This document shows positions 56,690-64,000 of a stretch of 64,000 bases of DNA, one piece after another. Positions within the stretch are counted from its first letter, which is position 1; the number at the start of each line of letters is the position of its first letter. Made by a program: the position numbers and the translations under genes. This stretch comes from Planomonospora parontospora (GTDB lineage Bacteria; Actinomycetota; Actinomycetes; Streptosporangiales; Streptosporangiaceae): assembly GCA_014647935.1 (NCBI GenBank), contig BMQD01000010.1, positions 1 through 64,000 of the forward strand. The letters run 5' to 3'. The notes beneath the pieces were generated by a model. It ran no database searches and was not told where the DNA came from. It was given only the letters and a program-made list of their open reading frames with translations.

Positions 56690-58876
56690 ATGTCCGCTCC
56701 AACCGACCCCACCGCCCCCGCGCCCTCCTCCGGCACGGCCGCGCCGGAGCAGCACCTGGCCGGGGACGTCCCCGCGCCGGAGGCCGGGCCCGCCGCCCGG
56801 GAGGCGCCGCTGACGCGGGGGCGCTACCGGAGCGGGGGCCCGGGCCACCTGCTGGAGCTGCGCGTGGACGTCGACGGCGTCCGCCCGCAGCACCGGGTCA
56901 GCGGCGACTTCTTCACCACCGCCGGGGAGACGGTCTCCTACACCGGCTCCTTCGTCGTGGACTCCCCCGCGGTCGACGTCTCCGGCGGCCAGGTCGTGAT
57001 CACCGGCACGGGCGCCTTCACCTTCACCGCGGCGGCCTCGCAGGTGCGGGTGAGCATCCCGCTCCGCCCGGCCCCCGAGCCGCCGGGCGAGGCGACCGTG
57101 CGCTTCTCCACGCCCGGTGGCAGGCCCGGCGCCGCCTACCTGTGCCCCTTCGTCTCGCCGTACTTCCGCAGCGTGCTGCTGGAGCAGGACTCGGTGGCCG
57201 GCACGGTGCCGTTCACCTCCTACGACACCGCCTCGCTGCCCGGTCCCGCGGCGGTTCCGCCGCGCGAGCTGACGGTCGTGCGGGCCTACGCGGAGGCCGG
57301 CATCGAGCTGCAGCTGTCGGCCGCCGCGGACGTCATCGCGGCCGACGCCGCCGGGACCGACCTGGTCTGGGACGACGCCGAGCTGCACAACGCGATGGTG
57401 CGGCACTTCAGCCTGCACGCGGACGCGCCGCAGTGGAGGGTGTGGATGCTCCTGGCCAGCGCGCACGTCGGCGGCTACCGGGGGATCATGTTCGACTACG
57501 GCGACGCCTGCCAGCGCCAGGGCGCCGCGGTCTTCCACGACGCCGTCAAGGGCTCGACCCCGCAGGCGCTGCGCGCCCAGCTCCGCACCTACGTGCACGA
57601 GCTCGGCCACGCCTTCAACCTGCTGCACTCCTGGCAGAAGAACCTGGCCGACCCGCCCCGGCCCCTCGGCCCCAACCACGGCTTCGGGGACCTGAGCTGG
57701 ATGAACTACGTCCAGCACTACCGGCCCCTGTCCGGGGCCGGCGGCGAGGCCGCCTACTGGGCCGCCTTCCCCTTCCAGTTCACCGACGACGAGCTGGTCC
57801 ACCTCCGGCACGGCCACCACCGCGACGTCGTCATGGGGGCGAACCCCTTCGGGCGGGGCGCCGCCGAGATCTCTCCGGAGCTCTTCGACGAGCCGGTCGA
57901 GGACCGGTCCGGGCTCGCCCTGGAACTGCGCGCCAAGGACGCCTTCGAGTTCGGCGAACCGGTGGTCGTGGAGCTCAAGCTCCGCACCACCGACCTGCGC
58001 GGCCGTACCACGCACGGCCACCTCCACCCGGCCACCGACTTCACGCACGTCGCGATCACCCGGCCCTCCGGCCGGACCGTGCTCTACCGGCCGGTGATGC
58101 GCCACTGCGTGGACGACACCGCCGACACCGCCGAGGTGCGGCTCGACGCGGACGACCCGGCGATCTACCGCAGCGCCTACATCGGGCACGGCGCCGACGG
58201 GCACTACTTCGCCGAGCCCGGTGAGTACCGCGTCCGGGCGCAGTACCTCGCCGCGGACGGGTCGCGGATCGTCTCCCCGGTGCTGTCCGTCCGGGTCCGC
58301 CACCCCGTCGCCCGGGCCGACCAGGAGGTCGCCGAGCTGATGCTGGGCGAGCAGGCCGGCGCGCTGCTGTCCCTGCTCGGCTCCGACTCCCCCGCCCTCG
58401 CCGCCGGCAACGACGCCCTGTGCGAGGTCATCACCAGGTACGGTGGGCATCCCCTGGCGGTGTACGCGCGCATGGTGCGGGGCGTCAACGCCGAGCGGGG
58501 GTTCAAGGACCTCGCCGCGGACGCCCGCCGGCTGACGGTCCGCCCGCCCGACGCCGAGGAGAGCATCCGCCAGCTGTCCGCGGTGGCGGAGGCCTCGGCG
58601 GGCGACGGCGGGGTCGACAACATCACCCTCAACATGGTGATGCGCCGCCTCGCCTCCGCCCAGGCGAAACAGGGCGACCTGGAGCGGGCCTCCGGCACGC
58701 TCGACCGGATGGTCCGCACCTTCGAGGCCAAGCGCCTGCGGCCCGCCGTGCTGGAGCGGATCCGCCGCCAGGCCGAGGCCGCCCGGGAGGACCTCGCCGC
58801 CGAGGCGGGCCTGCGGGAGCGGGAGCCGGACGGCCCCGTCAGCGGCCCCGTCAGCGGCCCCCGGCCGACGGGGTGA
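56690..58876 (+). CDS. Putative metzincin-like zinc metalloprotease, multidomain
   Basis: 728-aa protein I cannot place in a named family. Residues 45-300 look beta-rich. A zinc-protease motif YVHELGHAFNLLHSW (about residue 303; HExxHxxNxxH) gives three potential zinc ligands and the catalytic Glu. MNYVQHY further on could act as a Met-turn. A second beta domain (about 400-560) and an all-helical C-terminal region of about 170 residues follow. There is no signal peptide; the N-terminus is Pro/Ala-rich. GGAGAG lies 6-7 nt before the ATG. Its end overlaps the convergent SPFH gene by 26 nt. Confidence 0.75.
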   Translation: MSAPTDPTAPAPSSGTAAPEQHLAGDVPAPEAGPAAREAPLTRGRYRSGGPGHLLELRVDVDGVRPQHRVSGDFFTTAGETVSYTGSFVVDSPAVDVSGGQVVITGTGAFTFTAAASQVRVSIPLRPAPEPPGEATVRFSTPGGRPGAAYLCPFVSPYFRSVLLEQDSVAGTVPFTSYDTASLPGPAAVPPRELTVVRAYAEAGIELQLSAAADVIAADAAGTDLVWDDAELHNAMVRHFSLHADAPQWRVWMLLASAHVGGYRGIMFDYGDACQRQGAAVFHDAVKGSTPQALRAQLRTYVHELGHAFNLLHSWQKNLADPPRPLGPNHGFGDLSWMNYVQHYRPLSGAGGEAAYWAAFPFQFTDDELVHLRHGHHRDVVMGANPFGRGAAEISPELFDEPVEDRSGLALELRAKDAFEFGEPVVVELKLRTTDLRGRTTHGHLHPATDFTHVAITRPSGRTVLYRPVMRHCVDDTADTAEVRLDADDPAIYRSAYIGHGADGHYFAEPGEYRVRAQYLAADGSRIVSPVLSVRVRHPVARADQEVAELMLGEQAGALLSLLGSDSPALAAGNDALCEVITRYGGHPLAVYARMVRGVNAERGFKDLAADARRLTVRPPDAEESIRQLSAVAEASAGDGGVDNITLNMVMRRLASAQAKQGDLERASGTLDRMVRTFEAKRLRPAVLERIRRQAEAAREDLAAEAGLREREPDGPVSGPVSGPRPTG

Positions 58877-59795
58877 GGTCCAGGTCGCTGCCCTGCGGGA
58901 CCGGGACCACGGTGACCTGACCCTTCTGGATGGCCTGCCAGAGCACGGCGCCGTTCGGGCCGAGGACCTTGACGAGGTCCTTGATGGACTCGATCTCGGT
59001 GCGGACCTTGGCGTTGCGCTGGGCCTGCGCGGCGTTCTCCGCCTTCGCGGCCTGCTCCGCGGAGAGCGCGGCGACCAGGTTCTCCGGCGGTTCGGGCTTC
59101 TGGATGGTGAGCGAGATGTCGCCGCACTCACCGCTGCCGGCGTAGTTCTGGCCGCAGAAGTAGCCCGCTCCCGCCGCCTCCTTGATGAACTCCCGGGCGA
59201 GCTGCCCGACCCGGGCCTCCCACTGCTGCTTGACCTTCGGGTCGTTGAACAGTCCTCGCCACTCGAACTCCTGCGAGGCGGCGTCCAGCGCCCGGTCCAG
59301 CGGCACGCGCATGTAGATGCCGAGCATCCGCCGCCAGCCGTCCGACGACTCCCCCTCCTCCTCGAAGTAGGCGCGGAACTTCAGGCCGATCTTCTCGTGG
59401 AACTGCCTCAGGGTCCTGCAGTCGGTGTTCAGGGTGAAGGTGGCCACTCCCGAGACCTTCATCTCCACGTTGTCCTTGCTGACCACCGAGAGCGGCTGGG
59501 ACTCGGCGTCCTCCGCCCCGGAGAAGTCGAAGGTCCGCTGGCCGAACGGGTAGGAGTAGGCCGTGTCACCGGGGCCGAGCATGGTGGCTCCGCTGGACGG
59601 GTTGATGCACCGCTCGAACTTGATCGCCTCGAAGGTCCCGCCCGCGTAGTGCAGGACGATCTCGTCGGGCCGGGTGCTCACCCTGGAGCAGCCGCTGAGC
59701 ACGGCGCCGAGCACCACCAGTGCACCGACGGCCAGCAGGAAGCCCTTCAGCAGCAGCCGGCGCCCGCCGGACCCGCCCCGCGCCCTGTCGCTCAT
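58851..59795 (-). CDS. SPFH-domain lipoprotein
   Basis: 314 aa. The N-terminus has a twin-arginine-like stretch (GGRRLLLKGF), a hydrophobic core and a lipobox AVLSGC. The mature part is an SPFH/band-7-like domain (RPDEIVLHYAGGTFEAIKFE, then VVSKDNVEMKVSGVATFTLN) with a helical Ala-rich tail (LSAEQAAKAENAAQAQRNAK) like the coiled-coil of stomatins. Several cysteines could form extracellular disulfides. If lipidated it would face outward, which is unusual for SPFH proteins. GAGGAG precedes the ATG pair 59798/59795. Confidence 0.75.
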   Translation of the reverse strand: MSDRARGGSGGRRLLLKGFLLAVGALVVLGAVLSGCSRVSTRPDEIVLHYAGGTFEAIKFERCINPSSGATMLGPGDTAYSYPFGQRTFDFSGAEDAESQPLSVVSKDNVEMKVSGVATFTLNTDCRTLRQFHEKIGLKFRAYFEEEGESSDGWRRMLGIYMRVPLDRALDAASQEFEWRGLFNDPKVKQQWEARVGQLAREFIKEAAGAGYFCGQNYAGSGECGDISLTIQKPEPPENLVAALSAEQAAKAENAAQAQRNAKVRTEIESIKDLVKVLGPNGAVLWQAIQKGQVTVVPVPQGSDLDLTPSAGGR

Positions 59796-60092
59796 CATGA
59801 TCTCCTCGATCCTCCGCCTGTCGAAGAGCGGCCCGCTCGCGGACGCCCCCGTTCCGCTCCGGGGGTCCTCGGGTCCGCGTGCGCCGCGGTCCGCCCGTCC
59901 CCCGCCGGCCTTCCCCGCGCCCATCAGCACGTCCTTTATGCCTGCTTTGCCTGCAGCGGATCCTATTGCTCCCATCCTTCGGACCGCAGCGGTGTTCCGG
60001 GAACCGGATAGCGTCCAGTGGCGGAGTAGGGGATGAGGGCGCGGACGCGCCCCGGGAAAGGACCCCTTCCACATGACTGGACGAAACGGGTG

Positions 60093-60731
60093 ATGGCGCT
60101 GGCGCTCTTCCAGCGGGCCGGGACACCCGTCCCGCCCTCCGGCGCCCCCGGATCCGACGGGCTCGACGGGCCCGCCTCCGACGCGGCGCTGATCGAAGGG
60201 TCACTGGCCGATCCCGACGGGTTCGCCGGGCTCTTCGACCGGCACGCCGACGAGATCCACCGGTACGCCGCCCGGCGGCTGGACGACGCCTCCACGGCCG
60301 ACGACGTGACCGCGGAGACGTTCCTGGTCGCCTTCCGCAAACGCGCCCGGTACGACCTGTCCAGGGCCGACGCCCGGCCCTGGCTGTACGGCATCGCCTC
60401 GAACCTGATCTCCGGCCACCGCAGGGCCGAGACCCGCAGGCTCAAGGCGCTCGCCCGTTCCTTCCGGCACGCCCCGGAGCAGGCCGCCGGCTTCGAGGAG
60501 CGCAGCGCGGAACGGGTGACCGCCGACCGGCTCCGGCCCGCCCTGGCCGCCGCGCTGGCCCGGCTGAGCTCCGCCGAGCGCGACCTGCTGCTGCTGGTGG
60601 CCTGGGCCGAGCTGACCTACGAGGAGGCCGCCGAGGCCCTCGGGATCCCGGTCGGGACCGTGCGCTCACGGCTCTCCCGGACCCGGACCAAGATCCGCCG
60701 TTTCCTGGACTCCCTGGAGCCGCACGCATGA
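60093..60731 (+). CDS. ECF RNA polymerase sigma factor
   Basis: 212 aa from ATG 60093. Region 2 reads FAGLFDRHADEIHRYAARRL, then DDVTAETFLVAFRKRARYD; region 4 reads LSSAERDLLLLVAWAELTYE, then EAAEALGIPVGTVRSRLSR. ATG 60033, with GGAG upstream, would add 20 residues. A 6-codon frame at 60073 with GGGAAAGGA in front ends in TGATG with 60093 and might couple initiation. The next gene overlaps by ATGA and encodes a membrane protein, so a sigma/anti-sigma pair is inferred. Confidence 0.9.
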   Translation: MALALFQRAGTPVPPSGAPGSDGLDGPASDAALIEGSLADPDGFAGLFDRHADEIHRYAARRLDDASTADDVTAETFLVAFRKRARYDLSRADARPWLYGIASNLISGHRRAETRRLKALARSFRHAPEQAAGFEERSAERVTADRLRPALAAALARLSSAERDLLLLVAWAELTYEEAAEALGIPVGTVRSRLSRTRTKIRRFLDSLEPHA

Positions 60732-61789
60732 ACGAGGACGAGATCCAGCTGGTGGCCCGCATCCGGCCGGACACGGCGCCGTACGACCCGGCGGCGAAGG
60801 CCGCGGCCCGGCGGGGGCTGGCCGCGGCGTCCGCCGGACGGACGCCCGTGCGCTCCCTGTGGCGCAGACCCTGGGTGGCGCTGCCGGCCGGAGCGCTGGC
60901 GCTGGCGGTGGGCGTCACCGCCACCGTGCTGACCGGCGGTACGGGCCCGGAGCGGGGCCCGGTGCAGGAGGTCGTGGTGGCGCTGCCGCGGCTCGCTCCC
61001 ATGTCGGCGAGCGAGGTGCTGGGCAGGGCCGCGCGCGCCGCCGCCCGGACCGATCTGGAACCGCGTGACGACCAGTTCGTCAAGGTCGAGTCGGAGACCA
61101 TGTACGGCGCGTTCACCGTCGCCGGGGAGGGGAAGGGCGAGGAGTCGCGCCACCTCTACCGGACGAGGCGGGTGATCTGGCAGTCCGCCGACGGCACCAG
61201 GGAGGGCTCGCTCCGGATCGAGCACCTGGAGCCGAAGGCCTACCCCGGCTGGCCGATCCCGGAGAGCGCGTACGAGGAGGCCGGCACCGTCGACCTGCAC
61301 CGGCTCCCGGTCTGCGATCCGGTCCCCGGCCACCTGCGCACCGACCACGCGGCGGTCAGGCGGCTGCCGGCCGACGCCGAGGGGATGCGCGCCCACCTCT
61401 ACACCGGGGACCGGGGCGGCGACTCCAGGGACGAGGCCGCGTGGACGCGGGTGGGCGACCTGTTGCGGGAGAACTACGTGCCCGCCGCGCAGCGGGCCGC
61501 GCTGTTCGAGGCGGCGGCGACGATCCCCGGGGTGGACGCCGTCGGCGACGCCGAGGACGCCGCGGGCCGCAAGGGCATCGGCGTGGGCCGGGTCGGCCCG
61601 GACGGGGTCCGCGAGGACTTGGTCTTCCACCCGGGGACCTTCGAGCTCCTGGGCGAGCGCGGCATCGTCGTGGACGAGAAGCGGGCCCAGTCCCCCGCGG
61701 GCAGCCTCGTCGCCTCCACCGCGCAGCTCTCGGTCACCGTGGTCGACGAGGCGCCCCGGGTCGAGGAGGAGGCCGCCGGCTGCGGCTGA
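60728..61789 (+). CDS. CU044_5270-type membrane protein, putative anti-sigma partner
   Basis: 353 aa, overlapping the ECF sigma gene. A cytoplasmic N-terminus (MNEDEIQLVARIRPDTAPYD) leads to one membrane helix (WVALPAGALALAVGVTATVL). The large extracytoplasmic domain contains FVKVESETMYGAFTV and WTRVGDLLRENYVPAAQRAA, the pattern of the CU044_5270 family found next to actinobacterial sigma factors. Its biochemical role is unknown; control of the sigma factor is inferred from coupling. The C-terminus ends EEEAAGCG. Tandem terminators follow. Confidence 0.85.
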   Translation: MNEDEIQLVARIRPDTAPYDPAAKAAARRGLAAASAGRTPVRSLWRRPWVALPAGALALAVGVTATVLTGGTGPERGPVQEVVVALPRLAPMSASEVLGRAARAAARTDLEPRDDQFVKVESETMYGAFTVAGEGKGEESRHLYRTRRVIWQSADGTREGSLRIEHLEPKAYPGWPIPESAYEEAGTVDLHRLPVCDPVPGHLRTDHAAVRRLPADAEGMRAHLYTGDRGGDSRDEAAWTRVGDLLRENYVPAAQRAALFEAAATIPGVDAVGDAEDAAGRKGIGVGRVGPDGVREDLVFHPGTFELLGERGIVVDEKRAQSPAGSLVASTAQLSVTVVDEAPRVEEEAAGCG

Positions 61790-61843
61790 TCCGGAGCTCG
61801 CCCGGCGCGTACGGAGGCCATCATCGCGCCGGGTGATCGCGGT

Positions 61844-61872
61844 CCCGCCCGCCGGCCCCTCCGGCGGGCGGG
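61844..61872 (+). terminator. First of two tandem terminators
   Basis: Perfect 12-bp arms (61844-61855, 61861-61872) around a 5-nt loop, 55 bp beyond the upstream stop codon. No U-run follows directly. Confidence 0.7.
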
Positions 61873-61884
61873 AACGGACGGAGG

Positions 61885-61911
61885 CGGCCGGGCATCCCGG
61901 CCGAAGTTTTT
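61885..61911 (+). terminator. Second terminator, classic intrinsic type
   Basis: CGGCCGGG-CAT-CCCGGCCG (61885-61903) followed by AAGTTTTT (61904-61911). It is a textbook rho-independent terminator with a U-run, rare in this genome. Confidence 0.9.
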
Positions 61912-61958
61912 AATGAAGGCCCGGCAGTCCCGCGGCGCCGTCCGGGAAGGCATGATCC

Positions 61959-62318
61959 ATGAGACAGCGCAGCATGTTCGTCAGGATCGCCCTCGCCACC
62001 GCCGGGACCGCCATCCTCCTCTCCTCCGGGGGCGCTGCCTCCGCGACCCGCATCGAGAGCGCTCCGGGAGCCGCGAGCGCCCGGCCCACCACGGTCGGCA
62101 CCGCCTCACTCCCCGCGGCGGGAGTCTCCTCGCGGCAGGCTGCGCAGATCGCCAGGGGGAAAGTGCCCGGCGCCCGCGTCACCAGGGTCAGGCGCGTGTG
62201 GGACCAGGGCATCTGGAACTGGCGGGTGGAGCTGGTGAAGGCTCCGTGGAGGTACGACCTCTTCGTCTCGGTCCGCAGCGGCAGGGTCGTCAGAATCAAG
62301 ATCAACTACGGTTACTGA
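61959..62318 (+). CDS. Secreted PepSY-domain protein
   Basis: 119 aa. A signal peptide (FVRIALATAGTAILLSSGGA, cleavage near ASA-T) is followed by a single PepSY domain: SSRQAAQIARGKVPGARVTR, WNWRVELVKAPWRYDLFVSV, VRIKINYGY. PepSY domains are proposed to inhibit proteases or act as envelope sensors. GGAAGG precedes the ATG at normal spacing. It lies directly after two terminators and therefore probably has its own promoter. Ends 6 bp from a convergent gene. Confidence 0.85.
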   Translation: MRQRSMFVRIALATAGTAILLSSGGAASATRIESAPGAASARPTTVGTASLPAAGVSSRQAAQIARGKVPGARVTRVRRVWDQGIWNWRVELVKAPWRYDLFVSVRSGRVVRIKINYGY

Positions 62319-62324
62319 CCGTCG

Positions 62325-62933
62325 TCAGTCGTGCACGCGGTGGGCCGGCAGACCACCCGCCCCGCAGCGCACCTCGACCTTGACGTCGGCCTCGTCCGAC
62401 TCGAACTCGACACGCGCCCGGGCGGCGGGGCCGCGCTCCACGTCGTCCACCTGGAAGCCCTGCGCGGGACTCCACGCCCGCAGCACGACGAGGCCGCCGT
62501 CGCATCGGGCGATCACGTTCCCGCCCGCCGTGGTGATCGCCCGGCTCCGGCCGTTCCCCGGCCCCGTGGCCGGAGGCGCGGACGCGTCCCCCACGGGAGT
62601 GGCCGAGGGGGTGCCGGAGGGAGTGGACCCGGTCACGGGAGCGGAGGAGGTGTCCGAGGGAGTGGACCCGGTCTCGGGAGCGGAGGTGCTCCCCGGCTCC
62701 GGGCCGGCGCCGCCGGACGGGACGGCGGCGTCCGGACCGGCCGCGGCCGACGGAACGGTCTCCGGGGGGAGGGCTCGGGCGAGCGCCTCCTCGACCTCGG
62801 CGGAGGAGAGCGGGCGGTGCGCCGAGGCGGTCAGCGGCTCGCCCAGGAAGGTGACCGCCGCCACCCCCGCCCCGGTCGCGAGGGCACCGGTGACCAGCCA
62901 TCCGGCCATGACGAGGGGGAGCCTGCTGCGCAT
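62325..62933 (-). CDS. Secreted or membrane-anchored protein with Ser/Thr/Pro linker
   Basis: 202 aa. One hydrophobic N-terminal segment (LVMAGWLVTGALATGAGVAA), then a low-complexity Pro/Ser/Thr/Gly linker (about residues 60-125, repeated GSTPS-type motifs). The C-terminal domain of about 70 residues (ITTAGGNVIARCDGGLVVLR) has two cysteines. No family is recognised. Together with the PepSY gene and the downstream two-component system it may form an envelope-sensing group, but only proximity supports this. Confidence 0.7.
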   Translation of the reverse strand: MRSRLPLVMAGWLVTGALATGAGVAAVTFLGEPLTASAHRPLSSAEVEEALARALPPETVPSAAAGPDAAVPSGGAGPEPGSTSAPETGSTPSDTSSAPVTGSTPSGTPSATPVGDASAPPATGPGNGRSRAITTAGGNVIARCDGGLVVLRAWSPAQGFQVDDVERGPAARARVEFESDEADVKVEVRCGAGGLPAHRVHD

Positions 62934-63035
62934 TCCCCCACCTTCCCACCCCGTCCCGCCTCCGGCGCTAAGGCATGGTTAAGGGACCGATAACGCGGTT
63001 CCGGCACCGCTCCGGCCCGGCTAACGTGACGGCAA

Positions 63036-63716
63036 ATGCCGAACGTGCTGCTCATCGAGGACGACGCCGCGATCCGCACCTCCCTCGCCCGAGGTCTGCG
63101 GGAGCGCGGCCACGCCGTACTGTCCGCTCCCGCCGCCCTGGACGGCCTCCGTCTGGCCGTCGAGGAGCGCCCCGACCTCATCGTGCTCGACCTGGGCCTC
63201 CCCGACCTCGACGGCCTGGACCTGCTGCGCATGCTCCGCGCGGTCAGCCGTGTCCCGGTGATCGTCGCCACCGCCCGGGACGGTGACGCCGAGATGGTCA
63301 GGCTGCTGGACGCGGGCGCCGACGACTACGTGGTCAAGCCGTTCACCGCGACCCAGCTGGACGCCCGGATCCGAGCCGTGCTCCGCAGGTCGGGCGAGAG
63401 CCGTACGGACGGCTCGGTGACCGTCGGCGGGCTGCGGATGGACCCGCGCACCCGGGAGGCGACCCTGGACGGCGCGCCGCTGGACCTCAGCCCCCGGGAG
63501 TTCGACCTGCTCCACTACCTGGCGGCCCGGCCGGGCGAGGTGATCACCAAGCGCGAGCTGCTCACCCACGTCTGGCAGGTCCCCTACGGAGGGGCGGACA
63601 AGACGGTGGACGTCCACCTGTCCTGGCTCCGCCGCAAGCTGGGCGAGACGTCCGCCGCGCCCCGCTACCTGCAGACCGTGCGCGGCGTGGGCGTACGGCT
63701 GGCCGCGCCGTCATGA
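63036..63716 (+). CDS. OmpR/PhoB-family response regulator
   Basis: 226 aa. The receiver (MPNVLLIEDDAAIRTSLARG) has phospho-Asp in IVLDLGLPDLDGLD and switch Lys in DYVVKPFT. The C-terminal winged helix has LDLSPREFDLLHYLAARPGE and DKTVDVHLSWLRRKLGE. TAACGT (63022-63027) is 8 nt from the ATG with no ribosome site, so a leaderless mRNA is likely. It pairs with the sensor kinase that starts at 63814. Target genes are unknown; the neighbouring PepSY gene is a candidate. Confidence 0.95.
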   Translation: MPNVLLIEDDAAIRTSLARGLRERGHAVLSAPAALDGLRLAVEERPDLIVLDLGLPDLDGLDLLRMLRAVSRVPVIVATARDGDAEMVRLLDAGADDYVVKPFTATQLDARIRAVLRRSGESRTDGSVTVGGLRMDPRTREATLDGAPLDLSPREFDLLHYLAARPGEVITKRELLTHVWQVPYGGADKTVDVHLSWLRRKLGETSAAPRYLQTVRGVGVRLAAPS

Positions 63717-63817
63717 GGGCCCGCACCGCCATCAGGACCCGCACCCCCATGAGGACCGCCGCGCGGACCGTCCCGGGAAGCGGAACCGCCGCCGGAGCAG
63801 CGGTGGGGCGGCCATGA
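63713..63817 (+). CDS. Possible 34-aa coupling peptide between regulator and kinase
   Basis: Arg/Thr/Ala-rich open frame that starts in ATGA with the response regulator stop and ends in ATGA with the kinase start. No similarity is seen and the sequence is internally repetitive. It may only serve to carry ribosomes to the kinase gene, or be a chance frame. Confidence 0.3.
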   Translation: MRARTAIRTRTPMRTAARTVPGSGTAAGAAVGRP

Positions 63818-64000
63818 GGCGCTGGCTGGCGCTGCTGGCGGCCGCGACCACCTCGCTCGTCCTCTTCGCCCTGCTGGTCCCCCTCCTGCTGCTGGTGCGG
63901 ACGGCCGCCGAGAGCGGTGCCGTGGCCCGGGCGAGCGGCGAGGCCGAGTCGATGGCCGTCGCCGTCGGCACGGCGGGTGCGGCGGGCACCGTCGATGCCG
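63814..64000 (+). CDS. Sensor histidine kinase, N-terminal fragment (cut by window edge)
   Basis: Only the first ~62 residues are present: MRRWLALLAAATTSLVLFAL, then LVPLLLLVRTAAESG, a membrane anchor followed by the start of an extracytoplasmic sensor region. The kinase domains lie outside the window. Identification rests on position after an OmpR-type regulator and on the topology. Confidence 0.75.
   Translation, partial: MRRWLALLAAATTSLVLFALLVPLLLLVRTAAESGAVARASGEAESMAVAVGTAGAAGTVDA

Noticed and set aside
55403-59131. 1242-codon minus-strand frame
   Set aside because: Antisense to the IclR and metalloprotease genes, both with clear motifs and ribosome sites.

Overview
The window is chromosomal DNA from a high-GC actinomycete. 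GC is strong at third codon positions, GTG/TTG starts are common, and many genes overlap by ATGA/GTGA/TGATG. The housekeeping blocks phoH-ybeY-corC-(CDA-like)-era, hrcA-dnaJ-rsmE, lepA, hemW and rpsT/holA/comEC/comEA match conserved actinobacterial neighbourhoods. The stress-regulator repertoire and gene order suggest Streptosporangiales (Streptosporangium-like); this is an inference and no rRNA is present to confirm it. I saw no tRNA or rRNA genes, insertion sequences, prophage or CRISPR array.

Layout. 0-8 kb: mixed metabolic and accessory genes (PhoD-like phosphatase, amino-acid dehydrogenase, Gfo/Idh oxidoreductase, a divergent NmrA/epimerase-TetR pair with two operators, an archaeal-type ATPase). 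8-10 kb: leuA behind a leucine leader peptide and hairpin. 10-13 kb: a membrane-tethered glutamate-type binding protein overlapping a polytopic membrane protein, with no ABC transporter. 13-24 kb: era, a degenerate cytidine-deaminase-like protein, corC, ybeY, phoH, a HIT protein, an ECF sigma factor with its membrane partner, and rsmE-dnaJ-hrcA with a CIRCE operator. 24-33 kb: DUF3097, DUF4870, hemW, a secreted GH18 chitinase with a palindromic operator, lepA, a membrane-tethered GH18-like protein and rpsT. 33-41 kb: holA, a small zinc ribbon, comEC/comEA, DegV and hutI.

41-47 kb holds the most interesting system: a six-gene translationally coupled stressosome operon. It encodes RsbR, RsbS and RsbT, then a GHKL-PP2C fusion phosphatase, a hybrid histidine kinase carrying a degenerate RsbT-like N-domain, and a REC-GAF-PP2C phosphatase. 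No sigma factor, RsbV or RsbW is adjacent, so the output is probably elsewhere in the genome.

47-64 kb: hflX, a DUF4097 lipoprotein, a glyoxylate/glycolate cluster (aceB, glcD, glcE, glcF, IclR regulator), a metzincin-like metalloprotease, an SPFH-domain lipoprotein, a second ECF sigma/anti-sigma-like pair with tandem terminators, a PepSY protein, and a two-component system cut by the right edge.

Start codons were chosen from ribosome binding sites, overlaps and family N-termini. Several differ from the longest open frame, and alternatives are noted.
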